DNA from: Dryomyza anilis
Taxonomy: Eukaryota > Arthropoda > Insecta > Diptera > Dryomyzidae
Assembly (NCBI GenBank): GCA_951804985.1
Contig: OX638131.1
Span: forward strand, 53,937,078-54,001,077
Length of the DNA: 64,000 nucleotides
Direction: 5' to 3'
Shown here: positions 25,968-38,864 of the stretch, one piece after another
Numbering within the stretch: the stretch's first letter is position 1
Layout of the letters: each line of letters begins with the position of its first letter
Translations under genes and position numbers: made by a program
Notes under the pieces: generated by a model
The model's input: only the letters and a program-made list of their open reading frames with translations
Told to the model about the DNA's origin: nothing
Database searches by the model: none

Positions 25968-26369
25968 TTATAAATTGTGCTAACTTTGAGGCCTCTAGAC
26001 TCGTACTTACGGAGTTATGAACATTTTAAGTTTGAAACGTGATTTCTCAAGAACCCTTGCTCCGAATATAATGATTTATAATGGAAGTAAAAGGCTAAAA
26101 ATAGATTACAAATTTTGTTAACTCTGTGGCCTGTAGACTCGTATTTACGGAGTTATGAGCATTTTAAGTTTGAGACGTGATTTCTCAAGAACCCATGCGC
26201 CGATTATAATGATTTATAATGGAATTAAAAGGGTAAAAATAGATTACTAAATGTGCCAACTTTGAGCATTTTAATTTTGAGACGTGATTTCTCAAGAACC
26301 CCTTGCGCCGATTATAATGATTGTAATTAAAAGAGCAAAAATAGATTACAAAATGTGCCAACTTTTTGT

Positions 26370-26416
26370 CCTTTTAGTTCATTATAATCGGCGCAAGATA
26401 ATAATGAACTAAAAGG
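26370..26416 (+). repeat. Landmark inverted repeat, copy 5
   Basis: The left arm here is CCTTTTAGTTCATTATAATC, restoring the pair that copies 1-4 lack. The right arm reads GATAATAATG, which adds a different single mismatch. Confidence 0.92.
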
Positions 26417-28440
26417 GCAAAAATAGATTACAAAATGTGCCAACTTTGAGCATTTTAAGTTTGAGACGTGATTTCTCAGTAACCCTTGCGCCGACTATAA
26501 TGATTTATATTGGAATTAAAAAGGCAAAAATAGATTACAATTATTATGATATATATTTGAATTAAAAGGGCAAAAATAGATTACAAAATGTGCCAACTTT
26601 GAGGCCTCAACGACGTGTATTTACGGAGTTATGAGCATATTAAGTTTGATACGTGATTTTTCAAGAGCCCTTGCGCCGATTATAATGATTTATATTGTAA
26701 TTAAAAGAGCAAAAATAGATTACAACATGAGCCAACTTTGAGGCTTCTACGCCATGTATTTAAGGAGTTATGAGTCTTTGAAAGTTTGAGACGTGATTTC
26801 TCAAGAACCCTTGCGCCGACTATAATGATTTATATTGGAATTAAAATGGCAAAAACAGATGTGCCAACTTTGAGCATTTTAAGTTTGAGACGTGATTTCT
26901 CAAGAACACATGCGCCGATTATAATAAACTAAAAGGGCAAACATAAATTACAAAATGTGCCAACTGTGAGGCCTCTACGACGTGTATTTACGGAGTTATG
27001 AGCAGTTTAAATTTGAGACATGATTTCTCAAGAACCCCTTGCGCCGATTATAATGATTTATATTGTAATTAAAAGAGCAAAAATAGATTACAAAATGTGC
27101 CAACTTTGAGCATTTTAATTTTGAGACGTGATTTCTCAAGAACCCTTGCGCCGATTATAATAAATTAAAAGGGCGCAAATAGATTACAAAATGTGCCAAG
27201 TTTGCGGCCTCTACGACGTGTATTTACGGAGTTATGATCATTTTAAGTTTGAGACGTGATTTCTCAAGAGCCATTGCCAAATATAATGATTGATAATGGA
27301 ATTAAAAGGCCAAAAATAGATTACAAATTGTGCTAACTCTGAGGCCTCTAGACTCGTATTTACGGAGTTATGCGCATTTTAAGTTTGAGACGTGATTTCT
27401 CAAGAACCCTTGCTCCGAATATAATGATAAAGGGCAAAAATAGATTACAAAATGAGCCAACTTTGTGGCCTCTACGTCGTGTATTTACGGAGTTATGCAT
27501 TTTAAGTTTGAGACGTGATTTCTCAAGAAGCCCTTGCGCCGATTATAATGATTGTAATTAAAAGAGCAAAAATAGATTACAAAATGTGCCAAGTTTGAGA
27601 CTTGATTTCTCTAGAACCATTGCGCCGACTATAATGATTTATATTGGAATTGGATTTATATTGGAAGCGCAAAAATAGATTACAAAATGTGCCAACTTTG
27701 AGCATTTTAATTTTGAGACGTGATTTCTTAAGAGCCCTTGCGCCGATTATATAAATTAAAAGGACAAAAATAGGTTACAAAATGTGCCAAGTTTGCGGCC
27801 TCTACGACGTGTATTTACGGAGTTATGAGCATTTTAAGTTTGAGACGTGATTTCGCAAGAGCCATTGCAGAATATAATGATTGATAATGGAATTAAAAGG
27901 CCAAAAATAGATTACAAATTGTGCCAACTCTGAAGCATCTAAACTCGTATTTACGGAGTTATGAGCATTTTAAGTTTGAGACGTGATTTCTGAAGAACCC
28001 TTGCTCCAAATATAATGATTTATAATGGAATTAAAAGGGTAAAATCTGAGGCCTCTAGACGTGTATTTACGGAGTTATGAGCATATTAAATTTGAGACGT
28101 GATTTCTCAAGAGCCCTTGCGCCGATTATAATGATATATATTTGAATTAAAAGGGCAAAAATAGATTACAAAATGTGCCAACTTTGAAGCCTCTATAATG
28201 GAATTAAAAGGTCAAAAATAGATTACAAAATGTGACAACTTTGCGCATTTTTATTTTGAGACGTGATTTTTCAAGAGCCCTTGCGACGATTATAATGATT
28301 TATATTGAATTTAAAAGAGCAAAAATAGATTACAAAATGTGCAAACTTTAAGCATTTTAATTTTGAGACGTGATTTCTCAAGAGCCCTTGCGCCGGAATT
28401 AAAAGGGCAAAATCTGAGGCCTCTAGACGTGTATTTTCGG

Positions 28441-28950
28441 AGTTATGAGCATATTAAGTTTGATACGTGATTTTTCAAGAGCCCTTGCGCCGATTATAAT
28501 GTTTTATATTGTAATTAAAAGAGCAAAAATAGATTACAACATGTGCCAACTTTGAGGCCTCTACGACGTGACTTACGGAGTTATGAGCATATTAAGTTTG
28601 ATACGTGATTTTTCAAGAGCCCTTGCGCCGATTATAATGTTTTATATTGTAATTAAAAGAGCAAAAATAGATTACAACATGTGCCAACTTTGAGGCCTCT
28701 ACGACGTGTATTTAAGGAGTTATGAGCATATTAAGTTTGATACGTGATTTTTCAAGAGCCCTTGCGCCGACTATAATGATTTATATTGGAATTAAAATGG
28801 CAAAAACAGATTACAAAATGTGCCAACTTTAAGGCCTCTACGACGTGTATTTACGGAGTTATGAGCATATTAAGTTTGATACGTGATTTTTCAAGAGCCC
28901 TTGCGCCGATTATAATGTTTTATATTGTAATTAAAAGATCAAAAAATTTT
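28441..28950 (+). repeat. Regular run of 139-bp monomers
   Basis: AGTTATGAGCATATTAAG recurs at 28441, 28579, 28718 and 28857. The units share the variants GATACGTGATTTTTCAAG and (in three of four) TATAATGTTTTATATTG, so they are recent local copies of one monomer. The run gives the cleanest measure of monomer length. Confidence 0.9.
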
Positions 28951-29261
28951 AATTTTGAGACGTGATTTCTCAAGAACCCCTAGCGCCGATTATAATGATT
29001 TATATTGTAATTAAAAGAGCAAAAATAGATTACAAAATGTGCCAACTTTGAGCATTTTAATTTTAAGACGTGATTTCTCAAGAGCCCTTGCGCCTATTAT
29101 AATGATTTATAATGGAATTAAAAGGGCAAACATTTTTACAAAATGTGCCAACTTTGAACATTTTAATTTTGAGACGTGATTTATCAAGAACCCCTTGCGC
29201 CGATTATACTGATTGTAATTAAAAGAGCAAAAATAGATTACAAAATGTGCCAACTTTTTGT

Positions 29262-29308
29262 CCTTTTAGTTCATTATAATCGGCGCAAGATTATAATGAA
29301 CTAAAAGG
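29262..29308 (+). repeat. Landmark inverted repeat, copy 6 (perfect arms)
   Basis: CCTTTTAGTTCATTATAATC and GATTATAATGAACTAAAAGG are perfect 20-bp inverted arms around GGCGCAA. Confidence 0.93.
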
Positions 29309-29392
29309 GCAAAAATAGATTACAAAATGTGCCAACTTTGAGCATTTTAAGTTTGCGTCGGCCAATGATTTGCATTGGAATTAAAAAGGCAA

Positions 29393-29610
29393 AAATAGAT
29401 TACAATTATTATGATATATTTGAATTAAAAGGGCAAAAATAGATTACAATATGTGCCAACTTTGAGGCCTCTACGACGTGTATTTACGGAGTTATGAGCA
29501 AAAATAGATTACAATTATTATGATATATTTGAATTAAAAGGGCAAAAATAGATTACAATATGTGCCAACTTTGAGGCCTCTACGACGTGTATTTACGGAG
29601 TTATGAGCAT
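29393..29610 (+). repeat. 109-bp local duplication
   Basis: TACAATTATTATGATATATT occurs at 29401 and 29510. Between copies the junction GTTATGAGCAAAAATAG fuses the GAGC of one box to the CAAAAATAG of another, consistent with recombination at a short GCA/GC match. Confidence 0.82.
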
Positions 29611-31638
29611 ATTAAGTTTGATACGTGATTTTTCAAGAGCCCTTGCGCCGATTATAATCATTTATATTGTAATTAAAAGAGCAAAAATAGATTACAACAT
29701 GTGCCAAGTCTTTGAAAGTTTGAGACGTGATTTCTCAAGAACCCTTGCTCCGAATAAATGATTTATAATGGAATTGAAGGGGCAATAATAGATTACAAAA
29801 TGTGCCAACTTTGAGGCCTCTACGACGTGTATTTACGGAGTTATGAGCATATTAAGTTTGATACGTGATTTTTCAAGAGCCCTTGCGCCGATTATAATGT
29901 TTTATATTGTAATTAAAAGAGCAAAAATAGATTACAACATGTGCCAACATTGAGCATTTTAATTTCGAGACGTGATCTCTCAAGACTCCTTGCGCCGATT
30001 ATAATAAATTAAAAGGGCACAAATAGATTACAAAATGTGCCATGTTTGCGGCCTCTACGACGTGTATTTACGGAGTTATGAGCATTTTAAGTTTGAGACG
30101 TGATTTCGCAAGAGCCATTGCCGAATATAATGATTGATAATGGAATTAAAAGGCCAAAAATAGATTACAAATTGTGCTAACTATGAGGCCTCTAGACTCG
30201 TATTTACGGAGTTATGCGCATTTTAAGTTTGAGACGTGATTTCTCAAGAAGTCCTTGCGCCGATTATAATGATTGTAATTAAAAGAGCAAAAATAGATTA
30301 CAAAATGTGCCAAGTTTGAGACGTGATTTCTCTAGAACCATTGCGCCGATTTATATTGGAATTGGATTTATATTGGAAGCGCAAAAATAGATTACAAAAT
30401 GTGCCAACTTTGAGCATTTTAATTTTGAGACGTGATTTCTTAAGAGCCCTTGCGCCGATTATATAAATTAAAAAGACAAAAATAGATTACAAAATGTGCC
30501 AAGTGATTTCTCAAGAACCATTGCTCCGAATATAATGATTGATAATGCAATTAAAAGGCCAAAAATAGATTACAAATTGTGCCAACTCTGAGGCCTCCAA
30601 GGCGGAGTTATGAGGATTTTAAAATAGAGACGTGATTTCTCAAGAGCCCTTGCGCCGATTATAATGATTTATATTGTAATTAAAAGAGCAAAATAGATTA
30701 CAAAATGTGCCAACTTTGAGGCCTCCACGACGTGTATTTACGGAGTTATGAGTATTTGAAACTTTGAGACGTGATTTCTCAAGAACCCTAGCTCCGAATA
30801 AATGATTTATAATGGAATTAAAAGGGCAAAAATAGATTACAAAATGTGACAACTTTGAGCATTTTAATTTTGAGACGTGATTTCTCAAGAGCCCTTGCGC
30901 CGATTGTAATGATTTATATTGTAATTAAAAGAGCAAAAATAGATTACAAAATGTGCCAACTTTGAGCATTTTAATTTTGAGACGTGATTTCTCAAGAGCC
31001 CTTCAGCCGATTATAATAAACTAAAATGGCAAACATGAATTAAAAAATGTGCCAACTATGAGGGCTATTTTAAGTTTGAGGAGTGATTTCTCAAGAACCC
31101 TTGCTCCGAATATAACGATTTATAATGGAATTAAAAGGCAAAAATCTGAAGCCTCTAGACTGGTATTTACGGAGTTATGAGCATTTTAAGTTTGAGACGT
31201 GATTTCTCAAGAGCCCTTGCGCCGATTATAATGATTTATATTGTAATTAAAAGAGCAAAAATAGATTACAAAATGTGCCAACTTTGAGGCCTCTACGACG
31301 TGTATTTACGGAGTTATGAGTATTTGAAACTTTGAGACGTGATTTCTCAAGAAACCTAGCTCCGAATAAATGATTTATAATGGAATTAAAAGGGCAAAAA
31401 TAGATTACAAAATGTGACAACTTTGAGCATTTTAATTTTGAGACGGGATTTCTCAAGAGCCCTTGCGCCGATTGTAATGATTTATATTGTAATTAAAAGA
31501 GCAAAAATAGATTAAAAAATGTGCCAACTTTGAGGCCTCTACGACGTGAATTTACGGAGTATTTACGCGTATTTACGGAGTTATGAGCATATTAAGTTTG
31601 AGATGTGATTTCTCAAGAGCCCTTGCGCCAACTATGAG

Positions 31639-31664
31639 TTAAAAGGGCATTTTTGCCCTTTTAA
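31639..31664 (+). repeat. T-loop inverted repeat, ATTTTT loop
   Basis: Perfect 10-bp arms; the loop is ATTTTT instead of TTTTTT, a variant shared with 36676 and 41931. Confidence 0.88.
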
Positions 31665-33298
31665 TTATAAATTGTGCCAACTTTGAGGCCTCTAGACTCG
31701 TATTTACGGAGTTATGAACATTTTAAGTTTGAAACGTGATTTCTCAAGAACCCTTGCTCCGAATATAGTGATTTATAATGGAATTAAAAGGCTAAAAATA
31801 GATTACAAATTTTGTTAACTCGGCCCTTGCGCCGATTATAATAAACTAAAAGGGCAAACATAAATTACAAAATGTGCCAACTTTGAGGCCTCCACGACGT
31901 GTATTTACGGAGTTATGAGGATTTTAAAATAGAGACGTGATTTCTCAAGAGCCCTTGCGCTGATTATAATGATTTATATTGTAATTAAAAGAGCAAAAAT
32001 AGATTACAGCATGTGCCAACTTTGAAGCCTCTACGACGTGTATTTACGGAGTTATGAGTATTTGATAGTTAGTGACGTGATTTCTCAAGAACCCCTTGCG
32101 CCGATTATAATGATAGATATTTGAATTAAAAGGGCAAAAATAGATTACAAAATGTGCCAACTTTGAGGCCTCTACGACGTGTATTTACGGAGTATTTACG
32201 AGTACTAAGGAATTATTGCGCCGACTATAATGATTTATATTGGAAGTAATAGGGCAAAAATAGATTACAAAATGTGCCAACTTTGAGGCATCTGCGACGC
32301 GTATTTACGGAGTTATGAGCATTTTGAGCTTGAGACGTGATTTCTGAGGAACCCCTTGCGCCAAAAAGTGATTACAAAATGTGCCAACTTTGAGGCCTCT
32401 ACGTCGCGTATTTAGGGAGTTATGATCATTTTAAGTTTGAGACGTAATTTCTCAAGAACCATTGCTCCGAATATAATAAACTAAAAGGCCAAAAATAGAT
32501 TACAAATTGTGCCAACTCTGCCAACTCTGAGGCCTCTAGACTCGTATTTACGGAGTAGTGAGCATTTTAAGTTTGAGACGTGATTTCTCAAGAACACATG
32601 CGCCGATTATAATAAACTAATAGGGCAAACATAAATTACAAAATGTGCCAACTGTGAGGCCTCTACGACGTGTATTTACGGAGTTATGAGCATATTAAGT
32701 TTGAGACGTGATTTCTCAAGAGCCCTTGAGCCGATTATAATGATTTATATTGTAATTAAAAGAGCAAAAATAGATTACAAAATGTGCCAACTTTGAGGCC
32801 TCTACGACGTGTATTTACGGAGTTATGAGTATTTGAAACTTTGAGACGTGATTTTTCAAGAACCCTAGCTCCGAATAAATGATTTATAATGGAATTAAAA
32901 GGGCAAAAATAGATTACAAAATGTGACAACTTTGAGCATTTTAATTTTGAGACGTGATTTCTCAAGTGCCCTTGCGCCAATTGTAATGATTTATATTGTA
33001 ATTAAAAGAGCAAAAATAGATTACAAAATGTGCCAACTTTGAGCATTTTAATTTTGAGACGTGATTTCTCAAGAGCCCTTCCGCCGATTATAATAAACTA
33101 AAAGGGCAAACATAAATTACAAAATGGGCCTCTACGACGTGTATTTACGGAGTTCTGACATTTTAATTTGAGACGTTATTTCTCAAGAGCGCTTGCGCCG
33201 ATTATAATGATTTATAATGGAATTAAAAGGGCAAAAATAGATTACAAAATGTGCCAACTTTGAGCATTTTAATTTTGAGACGTGATTTCTCAAGAACC

Positions 33299-36200
33299 CC
33301 TTGCGCCAATTATAATGATGGTAATTAAAAGAGAAAAAATAGATTACAAAATGTGCCTTGTCCTTTTTGTTCATTATAATCGGCGCAAGATTATAATGAA
33401 CTAAAAGGGCAAAAATAGATTACAAAATGTGCCAACTTTGAGCATTTTAAGTTTGAGACGTGATTTCCCAGTAACCCTTGCGCCGACTATAATGATTTAT
33501 ATTGGAATTAAAAAGGCAAAAATAGATTACAAAATGTGCCAACTTTGAGGCCTCTACGTTGTGTATTTACGGAGTTATGAGCATATAAAGTTTGATACGT
33601 GATTTTTCAAGAGCCCTTGCGCCGATTATAATGATTTATATTTTAATTAAAAGAGCAAAAATAGATTACAACATTTGCCAACTTTGAGGCCTCTACGACG
33701 TGTATTTACGGAGTTATGAGTATTTGAAAGCTTGAGACGTGATTTCTCAAGAACCCTTGCGCTTATTATAATGATTTATATTGTAATTAAAAGAGCAAAA
33801 ATAGATTACAAAATGTGCCAACTTTGAGCATTTTAATTTTGAGACGTGATTTCTCAAGAGTCCTTGAGCCGATTTTAATAGACTAATAGGGCAAAAACAG
33901 ATTACAAAATGTGCCAACTTTGAGGCGTCTAGACTCGTATTTACGGAGTTATGAGCATTTTAAGTTTGAGACTTGATTTCTCAAGAGCCCTTGCGCCGAT
34001 TATAATAAACTAAAAGGGCAAACATAAATTACAAAATGTGCCAACTTTGAGGCCTCCACGACGTGTATTTACGGAGTTATGAGGATTTTAAAATAGAGAC
34101 GTGATTTCTCAAGAGCCCTGGCGCTTATTATAATGATTTATATTGTAATTAAAAGAGCAAAAATAGATTACAGCATGTGCTAACTTTGAAGCCTCTACGA
34201 CGTGTATTTACGGAGTTATGAGTATTTGATAGTTTGTGATGTGATTTCTCAAGAACCCCTTGCGTCGATTATAATGATAGATATTTGAATTAAAAGGGCA
34301 AAAATAGATTACATAATGTGCCAACTTTGAGGCCACTACGACGTGTATTTACGGAGTATTTACGCGTACTAAGGAATTATGAGCATATTAAGTTTGAGAC
34401 GTGATTTCTCCAGAACCCTTGCGCCGACTATAATGATTTATATTGGAAGTAATAGGGCAAAAATAGATTACAAAATGTGCAAACTTTGAGACCTCTACGA
34501 CGCGTATTTACGGAGTTATGATCATTTTAAGTTTGAGACGTGATTTCTCAAGAGCCATTGCCAAATATAATGATTGATAATGGAATTAAAAGGACAAAAA
34601 TAGATTACAAAATGTGTCAAGTTTGCGGCCTGGCCTATACGACGTGTATTTACGGAGAGCCATTGCCGAATAAAAGGCCAAAAATAGATTACAAATTGTG
34701 CCAACTCTGAGGCCTCTAAACTCGTATTTACGGAGTTATGAGCATTTTAAGTTTGAGACGTGATTTCTCAAGAACTCTTGCTCCAAATATAATGATTTAT
34801 AATGGAATTAAAAGGGCAAAATCTGAGGCCTCTAGACGTGTATTTACGGAGTTATGAGCATTTTAAGTTTGAGACGTGATTTCTCAAGCGCCGATTATAA
34901 TGATATATATTTGAATTAAAAGGGCAAAAATAGATTACAAAATGTGCCAACTTTGAAGCCTCTATAATGGAATTAAAAGGTCAAAAATAGATTACAAAAT
35001 GTGACAACTTTGCGCATTTTTATTTTGAGACGTGATTTTTCAAGAGCCCTTGCGACGATTATAATGATTTATATTGTAATTAAAAGATCAAAAATAGATT
35101 ACAAAATGTGCCAACTTTGAGCATTTTAATTTTGAGACCGCCGATTATAATAAACTAAAAGTGCAAAGATAGATTACAAAATGTGCAAACTTTGAGACCT
35201 CTACGACGTGAACCCCTTGCGCCGATTATAATGATTTATATTGTAATTAAAAGAGCAAAAATAGATTACAAAATGTGCCAGCTTTGAGCATTATATTGAT
35301 TTACATTGTAATTAAAAGAGCAAAAATAGATTACAAAATGTGCCAACTTTGAGCATTTTAATTTTGAGACGTGATTTCTCAAGAGACCTTGCGCCGATTA
35401 TAATAGACTAATAGGGCAAAAATAGATTACAAAATGTGCCAACTTTGAGGACTCTACGACGTGTATTTACGGAGTTACGATCATTTTAAGTTTGAGACGT
35501 GATTTCTCAAGAGCCATTGCCGAATATAATGATTGATAATGGCATTAAAAGGCCAAAAATAGATTACAAATTGTGCCAACTCTGAGGCGTCTAAACTCGT
35601 AGTTACGGAGTTATGAGCATTTTAAGTTGGAGACGTGATTTCTTAAGAAGCCATACGCCGATTATAATAAACTAAAATGGCAAACATGAATTAAAAAATG
35701 TACCAACTATGAGGGCTATTTTAAGTTTGAGGAGTGATTTCTCAAGAACCCTTGCTCCGAATATAACGATTTATAATGGAATTAATAGGCAAAAATCTGA
35801 GGCCTCTAGACTGGTGTTTACGGAGTTATGAGCATTTTAAGTTTGAGACGTGATTTCACAGGAACACATGCGCCGATTATAATAAACTAAAAGGGCAAAC
35901 ATAAATTACAAAATGTGCCAACTGTGAGGCCTCTACGACGTGTATTTACGGAGTTATGAGCATTTTAAGTTTGAGACGTGATTTCACAAGAGCCCTTGCG
36001 CCGATTATAATAAGCTAAAAGTGCAAACATAAATTACAAAATATGCCAACTTTGAGGCCTCTACGACGCGTATTTACGGAGTTATGAGCATTCTAAGTTT
36101 GAAACGTGATTTCTCAAGAACCCTTGCGCCGATTATAATATGGGCAAACATAAATTACAAAATGTGCCAACTGTGAAGGCTCTACGACGTGTATTTACGG

Positions 36201-36477
36201 AGTTATGAGCATTCTAAGTTTGAGACGTGATTTCTCAAGAGCCCTTGCGCCGATTATAATAAACTAAAAGGGCAAACATAAATTACAAAATGTACCAACT
36301 TTGATGCCTCTACGACGTGTATTTACGGAGTTATGAGCATTTTAAGTTTGAGAAGTGATTTCTCAAGAGCCCTTGCGCCGATTATAATATTTATATTGTA
36401 ATTAAAAGAGCAAAAATAGATTTAAAAATGTGCCGACTTTGAGCATTTTAATTTTGAGACGTGATTTCTCAAGAACC
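33299..36477 (+). repeat. Higher-order block H7 (3179 bp)
   Basis: The landmark here reads GCGCCAATTATAATGATGG, then GAGAAAAAATAG, and the hairpin follows GTGCCTTGTCC instead of GTGCCAACTTTTTGTCC, a 6-bp loss. This signature is kept in all later copies and marks a sublineage. The rest is mixed long, short and truncated monomers. Confidence 0.8.
33362..33408 (+). repeat. Landmark inverted repeat, copy 7
   Basis: The left arm has the T mismatch, as in copies 1-4, but the upstream flank is GTGCCTTGTCC with 6 bp lost, as in copies 8-10. It combines features of the two sublineages. Confidence 0.92.
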
Positions 36478-36540
36478 CCTTGCGCCAATTATAATTATTG
36501 TAATTAAAAGAGAAAAAATAGATTACAAAATGTGCCTTGT

Positions 36541-36587
36541 CCTTTTAGTTCATTATAATCGGCGCAAGATTATAATGAACTAAAAGG
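36541..36587 (+). repeat. Landmark inverted repeat, copy 8 (perfect arms)
   Basis: Perfect 20-bp arms with loop GGCGCAA; derived upstream flank GTGCCTTGTCC. Confidence 0.93.
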
Positions 36588-36675
36588 GCAAAAATATATT
36601 ACAAAATGTGCCAACTTTGAGCATTTTAAGTTTGAGACGTGATTTCTCAAGAGCCCTTGCGCCAACTATAATGAG

Positions 36676-36701
36676 TTAAAAGGGCATTTTTGCCATTTTA
36701 A
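36676..36701 (+). repeat. T-loop inverted repeat, one mismatch
   Basis: TTAAAAGGGC, ATTTTT, GCCATTTTAA. A C-to-A change breaks one pair. Confidence 0.86.
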
Positions 36702-37227
36702 TTATAAATTGTGCCAACTCTGAGGCCTCTAGACTCGTATTTACGGAGTTATGAGCATTTTAAGTTTGAGACGTGATTTCTCAAGAACCCATACGCAGAT
36801 TATAATAAACTAAAAGGGCAAACATGAATTACAAAATGTGCCAACTGTGAGGGCTCTACGACGTGTATTTACGGAGTTATAAGCATTTTAAGTTTGAGAC
36901 GTGATTTCTCAAGAACCCCGAATAAATGATTTATAATGGAATTAAAAGGGCAAAAATAGATTACAAAATGTGACCACTTTGAGCATTTTAATTTTGAGAT
37001 GTGATTTCTCTAGAGCCCTTGCGCCGATTATAATAAACTAAAAGGGCAAACATGAAACCCCTTGCGCCAAAAAGTGATTACAAAATGTGCCAACTGTGAG
37101 AGCTCTACGACGTGTATTTACGGAGTTATGAGTATTTGAAAGTTTGAGACGTGATTTCTCAAGAACCCCGAATAAATGATTTATAATGGAATTAAAAGGG
37201 CAAAAATAGATTACAAAATGTGACAAC

Positions 37228-37334
37228 TTTGAGCATTTTTATTTTGAGACGTGATTTCTCAAGAGCCCTTCCGCCGATTATAATGATTTATATTGTAATT
37301 GAAAACGCAAAAATAGATTACAAAATGTGCCAAC
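37228..37334 (+). repeat. Reference example of the short (107-bp) monomer
   Basis: The unit starts TTTGAGCATTTTTATTTTG and lasts 107 bp to the next TTTAAGCATTTTAATTTTG. Compared with the long form it lacks the 32-bp block between TTTGA and GCATTTT; 139 minus 32 equals 107. The short class usually reads GCATTTTAATTTTGAGACG where the long class reads GCATTTTAAGTTTGAGACG, so the two are linked-variant subfamilies. Loss of one such unit explains the 107-bp shift between the duplicates near 37.1-37.5 kb and 42.4-42.6 kb. Confidence 0.92.
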
Positions 37335-37473
37335 TTTAAGCATTTTAATTTTGAAACGTGATTTCTCAAGAGCCCTTGCGCCGACTATAATGATTTATAT
37401 TGGAATTAAAAAGACAAAAACAGATTACAAAATGTGCCAACTTTGAGGCCTCTAGACTCGTATTTACGGAGTT

Positions 37474-37493
37474 ATGTGTTCTTAAGAACACAT
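37474..37493 (+). repeat. 20-bp perfect palindrome, copy 1
   Basis: ATGTGTTCTTAAGAACACAT reads the same on both strands. It arose at a junction where GTTATG is joined to TGTTCTTAAGAACACATGCG, skipping most of the GAGACGTGATTTCTC box. Confidence 0.93.
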
Positions 37494-37720
37494 GCGCCGA
37501 TTATAATAAACTAAAAGGGCAAACATAAATTACAAAATGTGCCAACTGTGAGGCCTCCACGACGTGTATTTACGGAGTTATGAGGATTTTAAAATAGAAA
37601 CGTGATTTCTCAAGAGCCCTTGCGCTGATTATCATGATTTATATTATAATTAAAAGAGCAAAAATAGATTACAACATGTGCCAACTTTGAAGCCTCTGCG
37701 ACGTGTATTTACAGAGTTAT

Positions 37721-38460
37721 GGGTATTTGATAGTTTGTGACGTGATTTCTCAAGAACCCCTTGCGCCGATTATAATGATAGATATTTGAATTAAAAGGGC
37801 AAAAATAGATTACAAAATGTGCCAACTTTGAGGCCTCTACGACGTGTATTTACGGAGTATTTACGCGTACTAAGGAATTATGAGCATATTAAGTATGAGA
37901 CGTGATTTCTCCAGAACCCTTGCGCCGACTATAATGATTTATATTGGAAGTAAAAGGGCAAAAATATATTACAAAATGTGCCAACTTTGAGGCATCTGCG
38001 ACGCGTATTTACGGAGTTATGAGCATTTTGAGCTTGAGACGTGATTTCTGACGAACCCCTTGCGCCAAAAAGTGATTACAAAATGTGTCAACTTTGAGGC
38101 CTCTACGACGCGTATTTACGGAGTTATGATCATTTTAAGGTTGAGACGTGATTTCTCAAGAACCATTGCTCCGAATATAATAATTGATAATGGAATTAAA
38201 AGGCCAAAAATATATTACAAAATGTGCCAACTTTAAGGCATCTGCGTCGCGTATTTACGGAGTTATGAGCATTTTGAGCTTGAGACGTGATTTCTGAGGA
38301 ACCCCTTGCGCCAAAAAGTGATTACAAAATGTGCCAACTTTGAGGCCTCTACGACGCGTATTTACGGAGTTATGAGCAGTTTAAGTTTGAGACGTGATTT
38401 CTCAAGAACCCATGCGCCGATTATAATAAACTAAAAGGGCAAACATGAATTACGAATGTG
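37721..38460 (+). repeat. Segment repeated at 41041-41700 (offset 3320)
   Basis: GGGTATTTGATAGTTTGTGACG lies at 37721 and 41041 (the first 20 bases are diagnostic). The following order is shared: GATAGATATTTGAATT, GTATTTACGCGTACTAAGG, AAGTATGAGAC, AAAAATATATTACAAAATG, GAGCTTGAGAC and TTGCGCCAAAAAGTG. The second copy lacks part of the middle. Confidence 0.78.
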
Positions 38461-38844
38461 CCAACTGTGAGGGCTCTACGACGTGTATTTACGGAGTTAT
38501 GAGTATTTGAAAGTTTGAGACGTGATTTCTCAAGAACCCCGAATAAATGATTTATAATGGAATTAAAAGGGCAAAAATAGACTACAAAATGTGACAACTT
38601 TGAGCATTTTTATTTTGAGACGTGATTTCTCAAGAGCCCTTCCGCCGATTATAATGATTTATATTGTAATTGAAAACGCAAAAATAGATTACAAAATGTG
38701 CCAACTTTAAGCATTTTAATTTTGAAACGTGATTTCTCAAGAGCCCTTGCGCCGACTATAATGATTTATATTGGAATTAAAAAGACAAAAACAGATTACA
38801 AAATGTGCCAACTTTGAGGCCTCTAGACTCGTATTTACGGAGTT

Positions 38845-38864
38845 ATGTGTTCTTAAGAACACAT
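38845..38864 (+). repeat. 20-bp perfect palindrome, copy 2
   Basis: Same sequence as at 37474, offset 1371, inside a duplicated module. Confidence 0.93.

Larger units (their letters stand above)
20794..26300 (+). repeat. Higher-order repeat block H4 (5507 bp)
   Basis: The start is at offset 13745 to H2, with the same 8-bp deletion and the same TGATTTATTTTGGAATT variant. After about 22007 it switches to the H1/H3-type order (AAGCCCTTGCGCC, then the doubled GGATTTATATTGG unit). It then has its own 894-bp duplication and a deletion of about 410 bp relative to H3 near 23320. From about 24360 it matches H2 10250-11900 at offset about 14117. H4 is thus a mosaic of the two block types. Confidence 0.85.
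26301..29192 (+). repeat. Shorter higher-order block H5 (2892 bp)
   Basis: The block is delimited by landmark starts at 26301 and 29193. It keeps the order of the first about 2 kb of H1 (hairpin, TTATTATGATATATATTTG, the TGAGCCAACTTTGTGG unit near 27450, the GGATTTATATTGGAAGCGC unit near 27655) but is more diverged. It ends in a regular run of 139-bp monomers at 28441-28950. Confidence 0.83.
29193..33298 (+). repeat. Higher-order block H6 (4106 bp)
   Basis: It starts with the landmark and carries the first perfect 20-bp-arm hairpin of the series. Long and short monomers are mixed. Three related segments near 30640-30890, 31190-31460 and 32700-32980 share GAGTATTTGAAACTTTGAGACG followed by CTAGCTCCGAATAAATG. 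No gene is seen. Confidence 0.8.
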
